64,000 nt of DNA. Source: Oasisia sp. SBJ-2009. Taxonomy: Eukaryota; Annelida; Polychaeta; Sabellida; Siboglinidae. The notes under the pieces were generated by a model. It searched no databases. It worked only from the letters and a program-made list of their open reading frames with translations, and was not told where the DNA came from. Positions 10,110 through 20,534 of this stretch are shown here, piece by piece (the first letter of the stretch is position 1; every line of letters starts with the position of its first letter). A program made the translations under genes and the position numbers. The DNA is taken from NCBI GenBank assembly GCA_964017155.1, contig OZ024865.1:37775426-37839425 (forward strand), given 5' to 3'.

Positions 10110-11849
10110 TTACAGCGGCCAGGGCATGAGATGTTGCGGGATGACCGACTGTAGATGGTTGAGGCCAAATTGCACGCGTAGTTCTGGCGTATCCTGAAAG
10201 CGAGACAATGTATCTGCAATTATATTTTGCTTTCCTGGTACATGTTTTGCCCGAAGAATTACATTATTTCTCATCAGCGACACAGTCATAGTACGTATGA
10301 GGGACATGAGATGTTTTTCCTTACTAGTTTGGCTATTGATAACATACACAACCGCTTCATTATCACAAAGGATAAGAAGATGCTTGTCCTTAAGGATGTT
10401 GGACCATAGGATCAAAGCCACAACAATTGGGAACAGTTCTTTGATTGCGATATTGAAATCTTGCCAAGATGGTGGCCAGTAACCCTGAAACCACTGACCA
10501 ATCAAAGTGCCTGCAAACCCTATCCCTGATGCATCTGTGAACAGTTCTAGTTTCTCTGAAGCTAGCCACTGATCATTTATAATGAGGGAGACTCCATTAT
10601 AATTCTCCAAAAACATGGCCCATGCAGATAAGTCCAGTCGGGCTTCTTTTCCCAAACGAATGTGGAAATGAGGTTTTACTATGCCTTTTATTAAATCGTA
10701 CAGACGACGTAAAAATGGGCGCCCACCTACTACAACTTTTGCTGCGAATTGAAGAGTACCAATGCATGACTGAAGTTCCCTCAATGTAACCTTCTTCCGT
10801 CGTTTAAAGGACTTTACCAAAGTAATTGCTGCATCCAGTTTGTCCTGTGGCAGTCTAGCCTGCATAACCAAAGTGTCTACCTCAATGCCATGCACCACTA
10901 CACATGTGGATGGGAGTACGGTTTTACTATGTTTAACCGGAATGAACAATAATTCTGCGACAGATAGAAAATGTTGCAAATATACCTGGCACACAGACCG
11001 AGACTTAGACAAGAAAATGTAGTCGTCTAAAATATGACTCATTGTTGCGACATGATAGCTATGTTGTAAAATCCACTGTAGTGCACAGCTAAATTATTCG
11101 AATATCTTGCATGAAATGGAACAACCCATTGGTAGGCACTTATCATAATAGTACTGACCTCCAAATTTGAAGCCTAGGAGATGGTAATCATCAGGATGAA
11201 CCGGGATAATTCGGAATGCGGACTTGATATCTGCTTTAGCAATAAAACAACCTTGCCCGACTGATGTTACTAATGACATTAAATAATCATAATCCTCATA
11301 AGACACTGAGCAAAATTCCTTTGGTATGCCAAAATTCACAGAATTCCCTTTCGGAAAGGATAGATCATGAATTACACGAAACTGACCTGGTTCCTTCTTT
11401 GGAATAAGACCTAAAGGAGATACAACCAAATTGTGAAATGGTGGCGCAGAAAAGGGGCCTGCCACTCTACCCAACGACAGTTCCTTGTGAATCATCTCCT
11501 CTGCAACAGACAAGTTTTCGGAAATAGATGGATGATTAATTGGCTCCGGCCTGTCAGTTAAGTGACCCTGGAATGGAATACGAAAACCCTTTGAAAAACC
11601 ATCACATATAACCTGTGTTAGCCCCCTATCATAATCACTTTCGTTTAGGAGGCTGAAGAGCTTGTCGACGCACAAAGGTGTTGGGAGCTTGTGCTGGACG
11701 CTGGGGCTGGTTTGTGCGTTTTGCTGGGCACTGTGCTGCTGCGTGACTCCCATTGCATGTGGGGCAGCTGTGGATGTAGGGACAATTAGGATTTTTGCAT
11801 CGTCCCTGGGAGGCAAAGGAGTAGCAGTAGCCTGGGGGACAGCCAGCAA
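10110..11849 (-). pseudogene. Reverse transcriptase-RNase H of the YR retrotransposon, one in-frame stop
   Basis: A single frame carries both domains. The RT part shows GLIPKKEPGQFRVIHDLS, then FIAKADIKSAFR with the motif A aspartate, CLPMGCSISCK (motif B) and HILDDYIFL (the YxDD box as ILDD). RNase H follows with D-E-D-D: FTDAS, IKELFPI, LCDNEA and IIADTLSR. The frame is interrupted only by TAA at 11094-11096, after CKIFE, between motif B and the LDD box. The codons on both sides are in the same frame, so a single substitution could have created it. Its 5' end overlaps gag (11635-11849) in another frame, and its 3' end overlaps the recombinase frame. Confidence 0.9.
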
Positions 11850-12681
11850 GAAAGGGCTGCTTCTTGGGAAAGGGCTGCCTCCTCACTGGGAATGCTTGAG
11901 TTTGGACGACAGTAGCCTGGCGTGTGGCAAGAGAAAAGAGTTCTTGATGCAGTTTATACCAAGGCATGCCGTTGTGCGCTCTCAGCTTTCGGAAGTTCCT
12001 ATCGTATGTCAGAAACAGACTGGGGCGTGAATCATGAGACATGGTGCGGATGAGTTGGAGGTATTTTAGAATGTCGGGGGTGTCAGTAGGATGGCGTTCA
12101 GTGTAGATGGCAATGTAGATTAGGAAAGCATCCGTCCACTGCTCTATGTTGATGATTTTCTTATTGGGCTGATCCCTAATCTGGACAACTGGTCTGTCAG
12201 TGGCTGAGTCCAACAAATACATCGTTTGTGGGGCAGACTCCCCCACTAGCAATTCTAATTCCACAAATTGATTCGCCCAAACTTTGGCCTTCACCCTGTC
12301 ATCTACTAAACTCCCTAGCGGTACTGAAGAAAATGACTGCATTTCTGGGGGAAAAAGCAAGTCCTGTGGTGCCTCACCTACTGCACTGTCCGCACTATCT
12401 GCAGTGGCAGCAGATCCTGCTGCAGCTGCCGGTCGCCTCGCTCCACCCACTGTGGCCGGGACTGTCGCAGACGCCAACCCTGAAACCACCTCTGTAATGG
12501 TCCGCATCTGCTGCTGCATCAGCGCCATCTGCTCGTGCAGGGTCGCCATCTCTGCCGGTGGCGTCAACGGGGGCGCTTCCTTCTCGCGTCCACGATCAGG
12601 TCGGGTCCTCTTTGCGCTCACTGGAGCATCATCCCCGTATCTGGCGGGCGCTTTCGTTTGTCGTCGCTTCTTCGGTGGCAT
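11635..12681 (-). CDS. Gag-like nucleic-acid-binding protein of the YR retrotransposon
   Basis: A 348-residue ORF starting with a lysine-rich MPPKKRRQTKAPARYGDD. It has a short coiled-coil-like stretch (MATLHEQMALMQQQMRTITE), a conserved-looking central region (NIEQWTDAFLIYIAIYTERH) and, near residues 282-315, a CCCH finger (CYSFASQGRCKNPNCPYIH) followed directly by a CPTCNGSHAAAQC knuckle. This finger arrangement before RT is typical of Gag proteins of Ngaro/DIRS-type elements and would package element RNA. It ends inside the RT ORF in another frame, so RT needs frameshifting or re-initiation. Intact here. The ATG at 12681 is the first in frame. Confidence 0.82.
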   Translation of the reverse strand: MPPKKRRQTKAPARYGDDAPVSAKRTRPDRGREKEAPPLTPPAEMATLHEQMALMQQQMRTITEVVSGLASATVPATVGGARRPAAAAGSAATADSADSAVGEAPQDLLFPPEMQSFSSVPLGSLVDDRVKAKVWANQFVELELLVGESAPQTMYLLDSATDRPVVQIRDQPNKKIINIEQWTDAFLIYIAIYTERHPTDTPDILKYLQLIRTMSHDSRPSLFLTYDRNFRKLRAHNGMPWYKLHQELFSLATRQATVVQTQAFPVRRQPFPKKQPFLAGCPPGYCYSFASQGRCKNPNCPYIHSCPTCNGSHAAAQCPAKRTNQPQRPAQAPNTFVRRQALQPPKRK

Positions 12682-12799
12682 TCTAGAACATTAAGAAATG
12701 CCCACCGAACAGTACTAGGAACCATTTAACTGATACCTGGTCACCTTATTACACCAAACTTACTCACCGAAGTAGGAAACAACTTACACAAGTTTAGCT

Positions 12800-14050
12800 A
12801 ACAAAATTTTGCTAAACACCACAAATCACAACATGATGACTGTTGACACGAGCTGTCATTAAATGCTGCAATTGTAACGGGTTGATTTACCTGCCTAAGA
12901 TAGCATTATAAACAATAACAACATGATGAGTGTAGCCACGAGGCTGTCATGAAATGTTGCCATTGTAACCATCTGATTTACCTGCCTAAGTTAGCATTAT
13001 AAACAATAACAACATGATGAGTGTAGCCACGAGGCTGTCATGAAATGTTGCCATTGTAACGATTTGAGTTACCTGCTTAAGTTAGCATTATCAACAATAA
13101 CAACATGATGAGTGTAACCACGAGGCTGTCATTAAATGCTGCAATTGTAATGATTTGAGTTACCTGCTTAAGTTAGCATTATCAACAATAACAACATGAT
13201 GAGTGTAGCCACGAGGCTGTCATGAAATGCTGCAATTGTAACTAATTGATTTACCTGTTTTAATTGTTGTGCATTATCAACAATAACAACACGATGACCA
13301 TTGCCACGAGGCTGTCATCTTTGTTGGTATTGCAATAACACATTTTGTGTTGAATTCCAGTTAATATTAACTGTTGAAATTCAGCAACCTCACCATGTGC
13401 ATGCCATAGCTAAATAAAGCTAGCACTGATCAAACCGACCACAAAACCGGCCAAATATGGCACCACCATGAAAGAAACCCAGCCCTCAACGGATGACATA
13501 CAATATTGCACATTCAGCATAACAATGACATGTGGCCACGAGGCTGTCACCGAATGTTGCCTATGCGAGAATGCCACTGGGTTAGGGTTAAACAACAATA
13601 TGAATTGCTGTTGCCACGAGGCTGTCATCATTAGTTGTTTTGGCAATATGACATTATTAAATACGATCCAGACATAGCTAAATAAAGCTAGCGCTGACCG
13701 AACCGACCACAAAACCGGCCAATTCTGGCACAATCACTGAGCAAACCAGCCCTTGATGGGATAACATACAATATTGCACATTCAACATAAAAATGACATG
13801 TGGCCACGAGGCTGTCACCCCATGTTGCCCATGCAATAATGTACCTGGTTTAGACTTTGCATTGCCTGAACTACATTACCTTTTATAAATTGGCTATATA
13901 TTTAGGGACTATTAAATATGTAAACGTCAAACTACTGTACGGGACCTACCATAATGTTTACACCGGTTACAAGTAATCTGAAATTTTCCATTATCAATAA
14001 TTTATTTAAATCATACATCAGAATGACTATTGCCACGAGGCTGCCATTAA
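12800..14050 (-). repeat. Array of about ten GCCACGAGGCTGTCAT boxes, leader of the YR retrotransposon
   Basis: Between the gag start and the SGNH ORF the box CCACGAGGCTGTCAT recurs at 12936, 13027, 13118, 13209, 13303, 13536, 13614, 13804 and 14033, with a degenerate copy near 12848. The first four spacings are exactly 91 bp within a tandem 91-bp unit (AACAATAACAACATGATGAG...). Later copies sit in unrelated spacers, so the box itself is being kept. A further 267-bp duplication (about 13408 and 13675, sharing AAACCGGCC) overlaps it. In element orientation the box reads ATGACAGCCTCGTGGC. Role unknown; a protein- or Gag-binding leader signal is one possibility. Confidence 0.8.
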
Positions 14051-14103
14051 ATGCTGTAGTTAAACTAAGCTCGAGCCACAGCGGACGTGAGGTACATTGC
14101 ACT

Positions 14104-14664
14104 CTACAATACGTTAGCTGCAGCGATAATCGCCCCACGAACACTATTGTAATCCTTCCTATTGCCCTCCTGATTAAAATGGACGCCATCACCCAGGTAG
14201 CTAGCCCAATCGGACCACACTCCCCGATGGCACCAAAACGAAACGCTATCAAAAGATGATACCGCATCCTTCATATACTGGTTATACGTAACCACGCGTT
14301 CGTTAAAATCCTCCCGGACCGCGTACCTCGACTGACTCGCGTTCCGGAAAACCATCTGCAAAATTATCACGCGCCGGACAGCGGCCATGACAGTCAGGTA
14401 ACTCGCATAAGCGAGCACCCGGTCCGCCAGCAAGACTGGTTCAACGAGCGAAATATCATTCGTACCCATGTCTAAAAACACTATATCGCTACCAACCACA
14501 TCCTGCGTAAGCGAAAATAACTGCTTTACTTTCAAACCCCCCCTCGCTACAAACGTGACATTAAACCTATCAACGTCCAGGTCAAAATCTAAAGATCTAT
14601 GCTCTACCGCATAGTGGGCCAAACGTCGAACGAACGAATGGCCGAAAACTTTAACGTCTAACAT
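14104..14664 (-). CDS. SGNH/GDSL-type hydrolase ORF carried by the YR retrotransposon
   Basis: A 186-residue protein with the four SGNH blocks. Block I is GHSFVRRL with Ser10, block II is ARGG with Gly42/43, block III is MGTNDI with Asn69, and block V is GDGVHF with Asp159 and His162. Such folds act as esterases or lipases. SGNH ORFs are known in some Ngaro-like YR elements and in CR1-type LINEs, but what they do there is unclear. Here it is intact, starts with ATG 30-40 bases inside A1, and precedes gag. That makes it the first ORF behind the TATA promoter. Its isolation from gag by 1.4 kb of boxes suggests separate translation or splicing. Confidence 0.82.
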   Translation of the reverse strand: MLDVKVFGHSFVRRLAHYAVEHRSLDFDLDVDRFNVTFVARGGLKVKQLFSLTQDVVGSDIVFLDMGTNDISLVEPVLLADRVLAYASYLTVMAAVRRVIILQMVFRNASQSRYAVREDFNERVVTYNQYMKDAVSSFDSVSFWCHRGVWSDWASYLGDGVHFNQEGNRKDYNSVRGAIIAAANVL

Positions 14665-14705
14665 GATTATCTGACCTAGACAGCACTAGTTACGCGAGCG
14701 AGTAA

Positions 14706-14961
14706 AACAAGAGATTAGTATACAATCTAATCACAATTAATGCAGGATATAGCAATAATTTCAAGTAATAAAACAGTTCAATAATGTAAGCGATAAGTGT
14801 TCTACCTTGTACTCGTGCTGAATTCAAGTGGGAAGCTAAAATGGCGCGGAGCTCCTTTTATACCCTACGATCACGTGACTTACTTTACGGTAACACTTGA
14901 ATTTAGGAGTCGGTCACACTGCCCACATAAAAGTCATTTGATGTACATCATAATGTCGTAT
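14706..14961 (-). repeat. A1 terminal repeat of the YR retrotransposon
   Basis: Almost identical to 8284-8535 and similar to 7590-7838. The outer boundary is GTCGTAT, after which the sequence departs from the array copies; the inner boundary is AACAAGAGATTAG. This is the 5' end of the minus-strand element. Confidence 0.88.
14826..14870 (-). promoter_or_regulatory. TATA promoter in the A repeat
   Basis: On the minus strand the A repeat contains TATAAAAGGAGCTCCGCGCC, followed by ATTTTAGC. This is a consensus TATA box with a YY1-like GCGCCATTTT just downstream, where initiation would be expected. It is also present in the copy at about 8440. In the outermost copy (about 7735) the box has decayed to TATACAAGG. 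It would drive the SGNH-gag-RT-YR transcript. Confidence 0.6.
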
Positions 14962-15080
14962 ATAAAAATCAAAAAAATTCTTAATAAAAATATAATACAT
15001 AATTAATAATTATACTTATTTTAAGATTAATGTAAGACACTTTGTAGTGAAATTAACTTTACAAATACACAGTATAGCAA

Positions 15081-17325
15081 TTACATCAACATGCAACATA
15101 TGAACGTGCTAATCAGCATTAAGCACTGGATGGTCTTGTTTTGGGAGAACATGATGTATGATTCTGCTGCAAGTGTGGTAATGTTGGGTTTGTGTTTGAT
15201 GAGATGGTCTAGCAAGCCAAATATGCTCTCCGCATACTTGCTGCTCTTTGGCACACTCTTGTATTTCTGCCTCAGTGTTGGGTCATTGACATCCAGACTG
15301 CCATGGATGCCGCCCTGCAGATGATCCTTAAACAGCCTTGTGCACAACACAGCTAACACAGGGAAGATTACTCTCAGGTAGAGTTCAGTTGCTGCATCAA
15401 ACTCATGTGTTTCCATCAGGCTGTCATAGATTGGGTCTCGTGTGATATGTGTATCATCACCAAATGGGAGATAATGTCCCTTCATGAAGTTGTCCATGTT
15501 GTCATTGACAGTACTGCAGAAGTCAAGTAGCTGCTTGTACTTCGAGTTCATGTCCAGTACATTGACATCCTTCTTCTCAATGACAAACCAGAGTGGTTGT
15601 GTGACAAGCCTTCCTACTAGTCCTAAGGCTTTGCAGGAAGCAAGCAGTTCTGGCACTTGAATGTAACACAAAACAGCTTTAATTAGTCTGTTTTCTGCAC
15701 CGAACTGCTGAAGGAACTGTAACATCTGTTCACGTAGGAAGAACGTCCTGGCTGCATTATCGAACTGTATGTTAAAGCGGGATCCACGGGAAGGTACAAT
15801 AGGCAGGCTGTGTAAGTGGTGACGGTGCAGGAATTCTTTAGCGAATATTCTAAAGTGGCCATAAACACCACTCTTCTCATCAGCTCCAGCAGCAAATGCT
15901 TTACAGGAGTTTCTAACTAAACGAACTGTAGCAGCTTCGTTTGTCTTGCTGTGTTCTTCATCAGCTTGAGGTGTACTGAGGAGTCCCTGTTCCACCTCAC
16001 GTATCGCCTTCTCTGCCATCTGCGCAATCTGTATCAGTGCGTGGAGGCCACAGAAGAAGTTCGCAAGGTGGCTGACTGACTTCTGCTCATCTTCTGGCAT
16101 CGTGTCGAAATTCTCAATGATGGCAGGCATAAACCGTGGTTTTGTAGTCTTGAAGGAGTGTGTTGAATTTGATTTATGTAGCGGCTCTGTCAGACATGGT
16201 TGCAACGATGTGTTTCAGTATAAGTTTTGATGTTTGGTCACTTGATTGCTCAGATGTGTAGTCAATGTCATTAACAATTTCCTTGAACACAGAGAGTGTG
16301 TCGGCAGCTGACTTAGTGGCCATGTCCCTAACACCCAACACCCACAGCCTGCCAGTGCTGTCACTTGCTTCGTAGCCCATGTATTTCTCGCCCTTCTTGC
16401 TCGTCTCGTCAGTCAGCAGACACGTGTCTTCCTCTTGCGCAAACACTTCTCCCACATGCTGCTGGGATAGGTGGAGACGTTGCAAGTTCATGTCAATGAC
16501 AGTCCCTTTAGTAGGCACTCTGTCACAATGCTTCCCAGTCATATTTACAACACATTCGATCACGGGTCCTATTTTCGATACACTAACATTATGATTTAAC
16601 AGTTCATACACACACTTTTGGCATTCACTTCTATAACTACGAGAGTGTTCATCATATAGAGTCATTGTGTCGGTATCGTCATTTAGCAGACATTCCATCC
16701 AATCTATAGAGCTGTGAACGTCGGCATTTTCCTTCTTGCATTTTTCCAGCTTCTCGCGAAGAGCCTGGTGCGACTTCACGTTGCAAGTGGAAGGTGTTGC
16801 AGTCCCAGGCAACATTTCACTCTTTTCCTCAGTCAGTTTTGCCACTTTGCTTCTGTAATATTCTTCCCTTGCTCCAGTGTGTTTCACCCCTCTCTTCAAA
16901 TCTTCAATTGTATTTTGCTGTGCGCTGAGTTGTTGTGAAAGTTGTTCGATCTCCTTGGAATGTGTTTCTTGTGCTGTTGTTAGTTTACTTGCGGTTTCTT
17001 GATGTTCATCCTGTAACTGTGTGATGAGGCTATGGGCATCCATAAGGTTTGTAGGAAGGTCTACTGAAGGGGATGGAGCACGTCTAGTTGACATCACAAA
17101 TTCCTCATCCAGAAAGGACTCAAGTTTCTTCTGGGCGTCTGCACGTTTATATTTCTTAAAATTTCTACATTTGTCGATGATTCGGGAGACTGAAGTATGA
17201 ACACTTTTACGATTGACAAACAAAGATGAGGTTGAAGGCAGTTGCTCAAAGTGTTCAATTACAGCATTAACAGCAACAAGCTTCCTAGACTTACTAAAGA
17301 TTTCTATAATTTCTTTAATCTTCAT
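15081..17325 (-). pseudogene. Transposase-like gene broken by a stop and a frameshift
   Basis: Two overlapping open parts form one protein. The upstream part (17325-16174) starts MKIKEIIEIFSKSRK. It has a long coiled coil (about residues 95-200) and ends TDETSKKGEKYMGYEASD...IVATMSDRAAT. TAA follows, then IKFNTLLQDYK in the same frame, and then a frame change near 16140 leads into KPRFMPAIIENFDTMPEDEQ, which runs on to 15081. The acidic TDET and MSDRAAT patches could be catalytic Asp positions of a DDE transposase. I recognise this as a protein type seen repeatedly in invertebrate genomes but cannot name the superfamily. The C-terminus after YIMFSQNKT looks foreign, so it may be truncated. 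No flanking inverted repeats were found. Confidence 0.55.
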
Positions 17326-17329
17326 TGTT

Positions 17330-17955
17330 GAAAGTGTGTGCTATTTTGTATGGTGTTATTGTGTCTGTGGCTGTGTGGGTTGGTTAATCCTGTACAAAAG
17401 CAATGATAGATTGTGATAGAAAGAGTACAAATAACATACATTGAAATAAAAATACATACAGCAATATACACATAAAAGGTAAATACACACACACACCATG
17501 CATTATAATATCATTAAATCATGAATACATCACAGCAAAGCAACTGAGCACAAATGATAAATGCGGTTCAACTGTATAATGTAGTAACCACATGAAAGGC
17601 ACTGTTGATTGCATTGTGTATTACAACCCTGAAACGTTTATAGTAGTATCCAAATTCCCAATACACACTTGTTGGGCAAAGCCAATAAAAGCTGTGATTG
17701 ACAGGTCAATTAAGTTGTAATACACTGTGGCTGGTTAAACCCATTTTCTGTTCCACTTGGTCTGGCAATTATGCATTAGTATGTAATAAAATGGCATTTG
17801 TACTAAATGTTGTGTACTTTTAACAATAACAGTGGGCTTGTGGTGCCATATATACTGACCTTCCACCATTTTAGTGAAGGAATGTAATTTCAAGAATTGT
17901 GGCTAGCCTTTAGCACCCAAAGTAGCCATGCTAGTAGTTCATAATTATTATCAAC
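17330..17955. other. No gene recognised
   Basis: AT-rich sequence upstream of the transposase-like gene. No splice-bounded open segment, repeat family or RNA gene could be supported here. Confidence 0.5.
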
Positions 17956-17957
17956 AA

Positions 17958-18670
17958 GGTTGTTTACAGAAAACCGAAACAGACCCATATGAAGCCGGAA
18001 TTTTTAATATGATACTAACCCCACTGTCTGTATCACCAAAATGTAGACTTGATGGCGGGTGATGGCAGCCCCGACTATTAGTGGATGACGTGGACAAGTG
18101 ACGATCCTGCTGCATCAAAATGTCTAATGTTACAGTTCGCACTACTACACTTTTTATAATTAGTACCCTTTTTCAGTATACACAAGCCAATAGGTGTTTT
18201 TCAGTAAATCAAAACAGACCTATATGAAGCTGGAATTTTTAATATGATACTCACCTCACTGTCTGTGTATCCAAAATGTAGACTTGATGGCGGGTGATGG
18301 CAGCCCCGACTATCAGTGGTTGGAGCAGTAGCATGATGTTCCCCCTGCATCAAAATGTCTAATGTTATAGTTCATATTACTACCTTTTTTTTTTTAATTA
18401 GTACCCTTTTTCAGAATACACAAGCCAATAGGTGTTTTTCAGTAAATCAAAACAGACGTATATCAAGATGGAATTTTTAATATGATACTCACCTCACTGT
18501 CTGTGACAAAGTATTGACTTGGACTAGATGGCGGGTGCTGGCAGCCTTGGCTATCCGTGGATGAAGTGGACGAGTGACGATCCTTCTGCAGCAAAATGTC
18601 CAATGTTATAGTTCATTTGTTTATATTACTACACTTATAATTAGTACCTTTTCAGAATACACAATTCAAT
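17958..18670 (-). repeat. Three tandem copies of an exon plus its introns
   Basis: Units of about 235-239 bp begin at 17958, 18193 and 18432 with GTTTTTCAGTAAATCAAAAC-like sequence. Each contains one short minus-strand exon with identical borders: 18020-18109, 18255-18344 and 18493-18585. Both exon and intron parts are conserved, so the duplication is genomic and fairly recent. Confidence 0.85.
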
Positions 18671-20177
18671 ATTGATACTTCTAAAAGATAGCAAATATAT
18701 AAAGTTCACTCAGCTGTATGAGTACCTGGCTATAGACAGTGGTGGATATGTGCACGAGCAGCCTTCGCGCATTAATTGTAGCATATAGCTGGATGCTTCC
18801 CAGAGAAGTTGAGATGGTGTCTGAGTGAACATGTCTGCCAGGGAAGTAAACTGTAAAAGTGCTTTGAGCAGTCCTGAGGATTGGATACTGCACTATATGA
18901 GAACTTACCTTCACTATTTTTCGTGGTGGCTCGTCAGAATGCTGCTGCTTGTTGATGGCAGAAGCTGGCCGTCCTGCCAGTCAACACAGGACCTGGGAGT
19001 AGATCCTGCAGCGTGACGGTTCTCATGTCGAAAACGTCTGATGCTACAGTTCAAGGTTTGCCTTTTTTCACTTAATGTAATTATCTCCTAATTTCTAGGC
19101 ACATACGTAATACTGGTATTTCGTAAACACAGTAAATGTATCATGCAGCACTTAAAGAAAATAACAACCTCACTCTCGTCGAAGACTAGTGGTGCTTCTT
19201 CTGGTGGAGTTGGTGCAGGCACGTCAGAACTGCTGCTGGTTGATGGAAGATGTTGGCCGTCCTGCCAGTCGAAAGAGGACCCGGGAGTGGATCCTTTGGC
19301 GTGGCAGTACTCCTGTAGAAACATTTTATGGTTACTTACTGGGGTCGAAATAGTGGTAGTCTGGTAGTCCGAGGACTACCAGAAATTCGGTCGGACTACC
19401 AAAGATGATGACAGCAGTAGTCCGGTGGACTACCACAAAATTTGGGAATATTTTTCAAATTTTGTGTTTGTCATGTTATTTTGCTTAAATCTGAGCTATA
19501 TGACTACCACAAATATCGGAGGACTACCAGATTTCCCAACTAAGTAGTCCTGCTGACTACCAGAAATGTTGGAGTTATTTCTACCCCTGGACTCACTTAG
19601 TTAAAAAAAGTGTTACTTTCGACAATTTGTTCACCAACTACACTTGACAATTCCAACTATGTAAATTACAATTACAAACATTCTAAACACCTATGAGAAT
19701 TTTACTAACCGCACTAGTGTCACTCCCCCACAGAACAGGGGGAACTACTGATTCGTCGTCATCGTTGAAAGAGTAGTGACTTGCTTCCTGAAAAACATGT
19801 TTTTTTTAATAACAATTGATGTTAATCAATTAAAGATCAAGTTAATATTGTATAAATAATACAATGAACAATAAAATAAATATAAAAAAATTCGGGGGAA
19901 ATAGCAATTTAACACTAAATAACTGAATGTGAATAATTTTTTTAACAATTTTTTTAATTTAATTTTTAATTATACATACACAATTAGTATTGTGGGTAAC
20001 ATATCTTCTTCTAAAATGCACCAATGTAAAAATGCGTATACATTTACAATAAAATAATGTTATTTATACCTCTGGTGGTGCTCGAGTCGTTACCCGACCA
20101 AACAACAACGGATAGTCCTCCCAACGGATTGGTGAACGAGGAGCTGGTGGTTCGCTTTGGCTATCTTCAGAGTCTGA
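18020..20177 (-). CDS. Unrecognised multi-exon gene of tiny phase 0-0 exons
   Basis: Minus-strand exons with AG acceptors and GT donors: 20177-20070 (108 nt), 19787-19710 (78), 19312-19169 (144), 19021-18909 (113, damaged), 18585-18493 (93), 18344-18255 (90) and 18109-18020 (90). All intact ones are multiples of three, stop-free and phase 0 at both ends. The products are acidic, Ser/Pro-rich and probably disordered: SDSEDSQSEPPAPRSPIRWE, HYSFNDDDESVVPP, GSTPGSSFDWQDGQHLPSTS. The last three are paralogues (RGCHHPPSSLHFG core). Exons typically end in (D)SE before GTGAGT or GTTAGT. The 113-nt exon is a paralogue of the 144-nt one with a one-base shift leading to a stop. Neither start nor 3' end is settled. 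No family is recognised. Confidence 0.6.
18704..18897 (+). mobile_element. SINE fragment without its tRNA head
   Basis: The sequence from CTCAGCTGTATGAGTACCTG to GGATACTGCACTATA is the reverse complement of 45262-45460, the body of a tRNA-derived SINE. Here only the body is present, in plus orientation, inside an intron and ending about 12 bp from the donor of the damaged 113-nt exon. Confidence 0.75.
19339..19589. mobile_element. hAT-type MITE with CAGGGGTAGAAATA ends
   Basis: The ends are inverted repeats: CTGGGGTCGAAATA at 19339 and TATTTCTACCCCTG at 19576-19589. The interior has repeated GGACTACC/GGTAGTCC blocks. The same ends and blocks, with GGACTGCC instead of GGACTACC, occur at 49284-49440 and 57700-57836, the borders of the hAT copy there. 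CAGGGGT termini are typical of hAT elements. No clear 8-bp target duplication is seen. It sits in an intron of the small-exon gene. Confidence 0.65.
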
Positions 20178-20534
20178 CTGAGAGATTAACAACAGAAAGT
20201 TAATCACCTTGTCATAATCTTTAAAAACATTATAGACACATGTTTTCATTCATTTAATGTGTCATAATTTATTAACATTATACAAATTACATAATGTATA
20301 CTCAAAGCTAAATATTAATTGTCATCAAAGAGTACCCCAATAACAATACAATAAGTCATGTGTAATACAATTTGATAAAAATTAATAATCATAAATTATA
20401 ATAATTAATACATAATTAATCAACACACAAACGTGCAAACAATAAAAATGTATGCTAAACAAATAAAATAATACAATACAAATAAACAATTTAATATAAA
20501 TCAGCTACAATAAATATGGCAGTAATTAATTAGT

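Larger units (their letters stand above)
7139..14961 (-). mobile_element. Ngaro/DIRS-type tyrosine-recombinase retrotransposon
   Basis: A nearly complete element read on the minus strand. In transcription order: A1 repeat with promoter (14961-14706), SGNH hydrolase ORF, about 1.4 kb of tandem boxes, gag-like ORF, RT-RNase H, tyrosine recombinase, four subterminal boxes, then a tandem of B and A repeats down to 7139. Known: Ngaro and PAT-like YR elements have split direct repeats (A1...B1-A2-B2), use a recombinase instead of an integrase, and lack target-site duplications. Seen here: A1 matches 8284-8535 inside the 3' array, and the B/A junctions inside the array join exactly the two outer ends, as circle-junction logic predicts. 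No methyltransferase region typical of DIRS1 was seen, which favours Ngaro. One stop in RT makes this copy probably non-autonomous as it stands. Confidence 0.88.
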
